From assembly GCA_965153355.1 (NCBI GenBank), contig OZ231127.1, positions 73,470,001 through 73,534,000 on the forward strand: DNA of 64,000 bases, read 5' to 3'. This stretch comes from Flaccisagitta enflata. Lineage: Eukaryota; Chaetognatha; Sagittoidea; Aphragmophora. Position numbers and translations under genes: made by a program. Numbering within the stretch: the stretch's first letter is position 1; the number at the start of each line of letters is the position of its first letter. Below the pieces are notes generated by a model. That model was not told the DNA's origin. It searched no databases and saw only the letters and a list, made by a program, of their open reading frames with translations. This document shows, piece after piece, positions 59,928-64,000 of this stretch.

Positions 59928-60075
59928 ATCGCTTGCACGCGACCGTATAAGTCGCTGTGTTTGTCCAATATTGTTTTTTTTGGGCTCCTTTTTTTGTGCC
60001 CATTTCCATTTTACAAAAACGACTTCAAATCACTGCCCCTGCCCACCCGTGGATCTAACCGACTGTTTGGATACT
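59928..60075 (+). mobile_element. Family A element, decayed
   Basis: CGCTTGCACGCGACCGTATA, GTCGCTGTGTTTGTCC and CACTGCCCCTGCCCACCCGT preserve the family order, but hairpin and distal end are eroded. Confidence 0.55.
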
Positions 60076-60622
60076 TACTAAGTCACTCGATATACGTATA
60101 TGTTGAAAGGTTTGAATGCAGTGTTGCAGACAACCATGGATTGTAATCAAATGATAAAAAATGTGAAGAGTAAAAACTATAAGACATTTCTATAATCATG
60201 CTTCAACAAACATCTCCCCTTTGTTTGCAACAGGTCTCATCAAATTCTAACAGAATTGGCACCTTTGACGATCATGAAACATCCTCTTAGGCCTTACAAA
60301 TCGTTACTGTAAGAGGTGATTTAATTCTAGCTAACCAAAAAACTTCTTGTCAAGACAAGATTTATTTTAGGGACGTGACAATTTCAACTAATGAGGGCAT
60401 GGCCTTGCAAGGGGGCGATCGTCGTTTGTCATTTCCTGATTTACCTTCATAGGTTCCCTTCCTTGGAACAACTGCCGTTAGCGTGGGCGTCATTAGGTGG
60501 GGTTAAAACGTTGGGCCTTAACTACCAAGAATAAAAGATAAAACCCGGCCCTTAAACCATGAGTCAAAATGTTTTAATTAGCATCAGATTCTAGATACCA
60601 TATAATCACTTGGCCTTGAAAA

Positions 60623-60625
<3 letters not shown>
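60076..60625. other. no recognisable gene
   Basis: Unique AT-rich DNA; nothing recognised. Confidence 0.4.

Positions 60626-60626
<1 letters not shown>

Positions 60627-60703
<77 letters not shown>
60627..60703. repeat. (CT)n microsatellite
   Basis: About 37 CT repeats. Confidence 0.97.
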
Positions 60704-60706
<3 letters not shown>

Positions 60707-60736
60707 CCTGCACCTGAGAGCTCCGTTTTGATAATT

Positions 60737-60932
60737 TTTTTAGTCGCGTGCTACGCGACTCTACACCCCGCTTTGTCGGTCCGTCGGTCCATCCACCACG
60801 TCCGTCGTCTCTTTGCTTTTTTAGGTTTTGCGGTTTTGGCCCATGCTCCTGCCCAAATGATTTGTTGGACCTCAATTTTGGCCCCTGCCCACCCGCACGC
60901 GACTGGGGTAGCCGTGTATCCGGCCTTGTTTG
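60737..60932 (+). mobile_element. Complete family A element
   Basis: TTTTTTAGTCGCGTGCTACG, then CGACTCTACACCCCGCTTTG, a GTCGGTCC tract, a middle with TTTTGCGGTTTTGGCC, and CCCACCCGCACGCGACTGGG, then GTAGCCGTGTATCCGGCC, then TTGTTT. About 195 bp and closely similar to the copy at 20438-20634. Confidence 0.82.
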
Positions 60933-61026
60933 TGCAGCTCCTGCCTCTCCTTTGGCGCTCCTGCCGCCGGGAATGAACATTGTGCTTGTCTTAAGTAAAT
61001 ATTCGTCTCAGTTCCTGACACTGAGC

Positions 61027-61325
<299 letters not shown>

Positions 61326-61435
61326 AGCAATCAAAGTTGAAAGCAGTGATTGGCATCTTCAAATCTTTACAAATGTTTGAATACATCTCTCTTTCAATCG
61401 TCTGTCATTTTTTCTATCGTCCGTCGACCTGTCGA

Positions 61436-61815
61436 TATTTTTAGTCGCGTGCACTGACTCTACTGCCGTGTCAGGTCGTTAGGTCGGTAAGTCGGTCCGT
61501 CCATCGGTCGGTCCGTCGGTAAATCACATTTTCTAAATTTTCAACGTTTCTTGTTTTTGACATTTTTAAACATTTTTTTGCATTTTTGTAATCTTTAACA
61601 TTTTTGCTACCACTTTAAACTTTTGGCTTTTTTGGCTTTTTAACATTTTTGCATTTTTTAACATTTTTCTTTTATTTTTAAAAATTTTCAACATTCTTTA
61701 ACATTTTTAACATCATTTAACATTATCAACATTATTTAACATTTTTAACATTTCTGTTTTTAACATTCTGTCTGTCATTTCCAGACGCACGCGACTGTTG
61801 CCCTCTTGGGCTTGT
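61436..61815 (+). mobile_element. Family A element with AACATTTTT minisatellite
   Basis: TTTTTAGTCGCGTGCACTGA (hairpin right arm damaged), GTCGGTCC tract, and about 20 degenerate AACATTTTT units. It ends CAGACGCACGCGACTGTTGC, then CCTCTTGGGCTTGTTTT. Same ends as other family A copies with a different internal repeat. Confidence 0.72.
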
Positions 61816-62104
61816 TTTTCCTCTCCTCTCCCTCGTCTATTTGACAGAATTCTCCGTTTTCTGGCAGTCTGAAGTTTACCTTAAAACCAACGCCTCCGTT
61901 GTATCTCTCTCTCTCTCTCTCTCTCTCAAAGCTATCGTGGGCTTTGAAGTCGATCTGGTGACAAAACTTACGATGCCTCTTCGAATGACGTCAAGTGGGG
62001 GACGTCCATGCCGCTCTGCCTTGCGCCTCGAGCCTCGAGCCTCGTCACTCCCTCTTTCATTCAAGCCACGCCGCCTCCTATATTTCTTTCCCGTCCGTTC
62101 ATGC

Positions 62105-62245
62105 AATACCTGCAAGACACTCCCACTGGCCCATGCCATGCCTCCTCGACTCTCCCGCCGGCCCATGCCATGCTACCTCGACAATCCCAACGGCCCATGC
62201 CATGCCTCCTCGACACTCCCTCTCTCGTCCATGCCGCACCGCCTC
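62105..62245. repeat. About 29-bp minisatellite, four copies
   Basis: Unit GGCCCATGCCATGCCTCCTC followed by GACACTCCC-type sequence, at about 62118, 62150, 62181 and (diverged) 62210-62240. The open frames across it have no recognised domains. Confidence 0.8.
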
Positions 62246-62662
62246 TTTACACCCTCCTTATGTTGTTGTTGGACGTCTAGGGTTTCCATGCCCACAGTGC
62301 AGAGATATGCAGATTTGACCACTTTATGATCTTCTTGCTGTAGAAGACACTAAGAAAGTTTATATGGTGAATTGACAGACTCCACAAATTCCTTGCCGCG
62401 CCTTTAACTTGCCAAGGGCCCATGGGAACACTCTCCTTCGTTAAAAGTATGCATGAGAGTTCATTTGACTTTTGAGAGAGAAATTTAAGAGATCATTTCC
62501 TGAAAGCGAGTAGAGATGGGAGGGCGCATCTAGAAGCCGATTTACCTACACTGCAAAACATGACGAATCAAGCTATACTTAAATCATCTTTTCCTCCTAT
62601 ATTGAATATGTATAATAAATGGGAACATAAATCTTGCTTTTTTTTCTTCCTCCCGCTTGACT

Positions 62663-62665
<3 letters not shown>

Positions 62666-62736
<71 letters not shown>

Positions 62737-62747
62737 CTCGATATCAT

Positions 62748-62800
<53 letters not shown>
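62666..62800. repeat. (CT)n and (TA)n microsatellites
   Basis: CT repeats at 62667-62731 and TA repeats at 62750-62798. Confidence 0.97.
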
Positions 62801-62803
<3 letters not shown>

Positions 62804-63375
62804 CTCGTTCGTCAAGGCGGGAAATTGAATAGCGGCTTACATCCAGAAAATTCAATTAGGCCGAAATACACCAAAAGTGCTTTTCGTCCTCGTCCTTGTC
62901 GAATTGTCCCCAGGGTTGGATTGTCGCGTCGCCCTCATGCGTTTGTACCCTTCTAATCTTTTTGTTTAATTCGATTACCCTTTTCATTTTATAAGAACAT
63001 GGATTTTTAAAGTCACATCAGCGTTTTATTTTCACTTTTTGGTACCAGCGTTTTAACGTGTTCTTATTTTTAAATTAGATATCTTTGATTATATACATGT
63101 TAATATAAAAGTTTGTTTTTAAGCAAATGTAAAAAAAACAACATTTTGCAAAAAATATAAGATTAATATTTTAAATAATGATTATCATTTTAGAAAGCAT
63201 TATCAAAATATCATCGTTCGGGGTTTTAATCTAATTTTATGTTTTTTTAAAATTTTTTGCTTTTTTTTAATCTGAGGCTCAGCATGTTCTAAAGATGTTC
63301 TTATTTTTTGGCCAAATCTGAGGCTGATGTTCTTATAAACAGTGTTCTTATAAAAGGAAAAGCGTGTATTTTTTT

Positions 63376-63810
63376 TATAGTCGCGTCAATCGCGCGCACG
63401 CAATTATTCACGTCGGTCAGTCAGTCGGTCAGTCAGTCGGTCAGTCAGTCTGTTCTTCAATCCTTTCATTTCATGTTGGTCCAGCTGTCCATCTCTCAGT
63501 GCTTTTGTATCAGTGTTTTTTATGCCTTACCTCTGTTAGCTGTTAGCGGCTCAGCTTGATGTTGTAATTACATAATGTATACGACCCTGTCTTGTCATTA
63601 ACTTGACTTATTCCTTTAAATTCCCCACTTAATTTAAAATAAGGCCGGATATACGGTTGCGGTTGGGCTGGGGCAGTGTTGATTAGTAATCGCCATTTGC
63701 ATTTTTGCCGATTGGCGTCAACCAAAAATTCGCGTTACCAACGGGCCCAAGTGCCGACCCATCTACCGGCGGACACCCCCTTGATAGAGTCGCTTTTGCA
63801 AGCTAGAACA
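63376..63810. mobile_element. Family A element ends, rearranged
   Basis: AGTCGCGTCAATCGCGCGCA with a GTCAGTCG tract at 63380-63450. ATAAGGCCGGATATACGGTT (distal end, inverse orientation) lies at 63641, and GATAGAGTCGCTTTTGCAAG near 63785. Two partial copies in opposite orientation are likely. Confidence 0.55.
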
Positions 63811-64000
63811 AGGTCATTACACCAACATCGCGTACGTCGGCACGCTCATATAAAGTAGGACATACTGACATACAGACAGACTGACAGATAGAAAGACAAA
63901 CAGTCAGACAGGCAGACATTTTTTAACAATTTTTAACCCATTCTAACATATCTTAACAGTTTTTTTGCGCATAAAATGATATTTTAACAACAATGGACAA

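Noticed and set aside
61841-62329. 162-aa plus-strand frame
   Set aside because: Overlaps a 29-bp minisatellite and a CT repeat; long frames exist in all three phases, typical of GC-rich repeats.

Overview
The window is nuclear DNA of an animal (metazoan). Evidence: two spliced genes with GT-AG introns, one encoding an ankyrin-repeat/SOCS-box protein (a metazoan combination) and one a class I phosphatidylinositol transfer protein most like the invertebrate forms; a NACHT NTPase gene; a Penelope-like retroelement remnant; and a dense load of AT-rich repeats, microsatellites and hairpin-bearing mobile elements. The species cannot be fixed from the sequence. The repeat style ((ACGG/GTCC)n tetranucleotides next to terminal hairpins, internal tandem repeats, satellites grown from element ends) resembles the Helentron/HINE or 'pearl'-type elements known from bivalves and other invertebrates.

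Layout. 1-18 kb holds no recognisable gene. It is filled by hairpin-ended elements of three families (called A, B and C here), a hAT-type MITE with an 8-bp target duplication (5828-6450), fold-backs and microsatellites. 18.4-29 kb, minus strand, is the 3' part of an ankyrin/SOCS-box gene (six exons seen; the 5' end was not found). Its 7.1-kb intron contains a complete five-exon PITP gene (25754-28179, 268 aa) on the same strand, plus a 1.46-kb palindrome and a long-TIR element. 29-35 kb holds fold-backs, a family C copy, a decayed Penelope-like element (about 31.2-32.3 kb, minus), a MITE and a small orphan coding fragment. 35.4-42.5 kb is a satellite of about 60 monomers of up to 120 bp, each carrying the family B end hairpin. 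43-47.3 kb, minus, is an intronless 765-aa NACHT gene with a coiled-coil tail beyond a stop codon; the tail region is tandemly duplicated and the duplicate is broken by a family A element. 47.3-64 kb is again gene-free repeat landscape.

Most notable observations: (1) several exons of the two spliced genes have their exon edge tandemly copied into the flanking intron, usually the exon 3' end with its 5' splice site; the clearest case is seven extra copies of one donor. (2) The hairpin elements show fully compensated stem variants (AGTCGCG, AGTTGCG, AGATGCG, AGGTGCG, AGTCGGG with matching arms), and the other end of the element carries the matching motif. (3) A same-strand nested gene. (4) A satellite apparently grown from one transposon terminus. 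(5) A stop codon shared by both copies of the duplicated NACHT tail.
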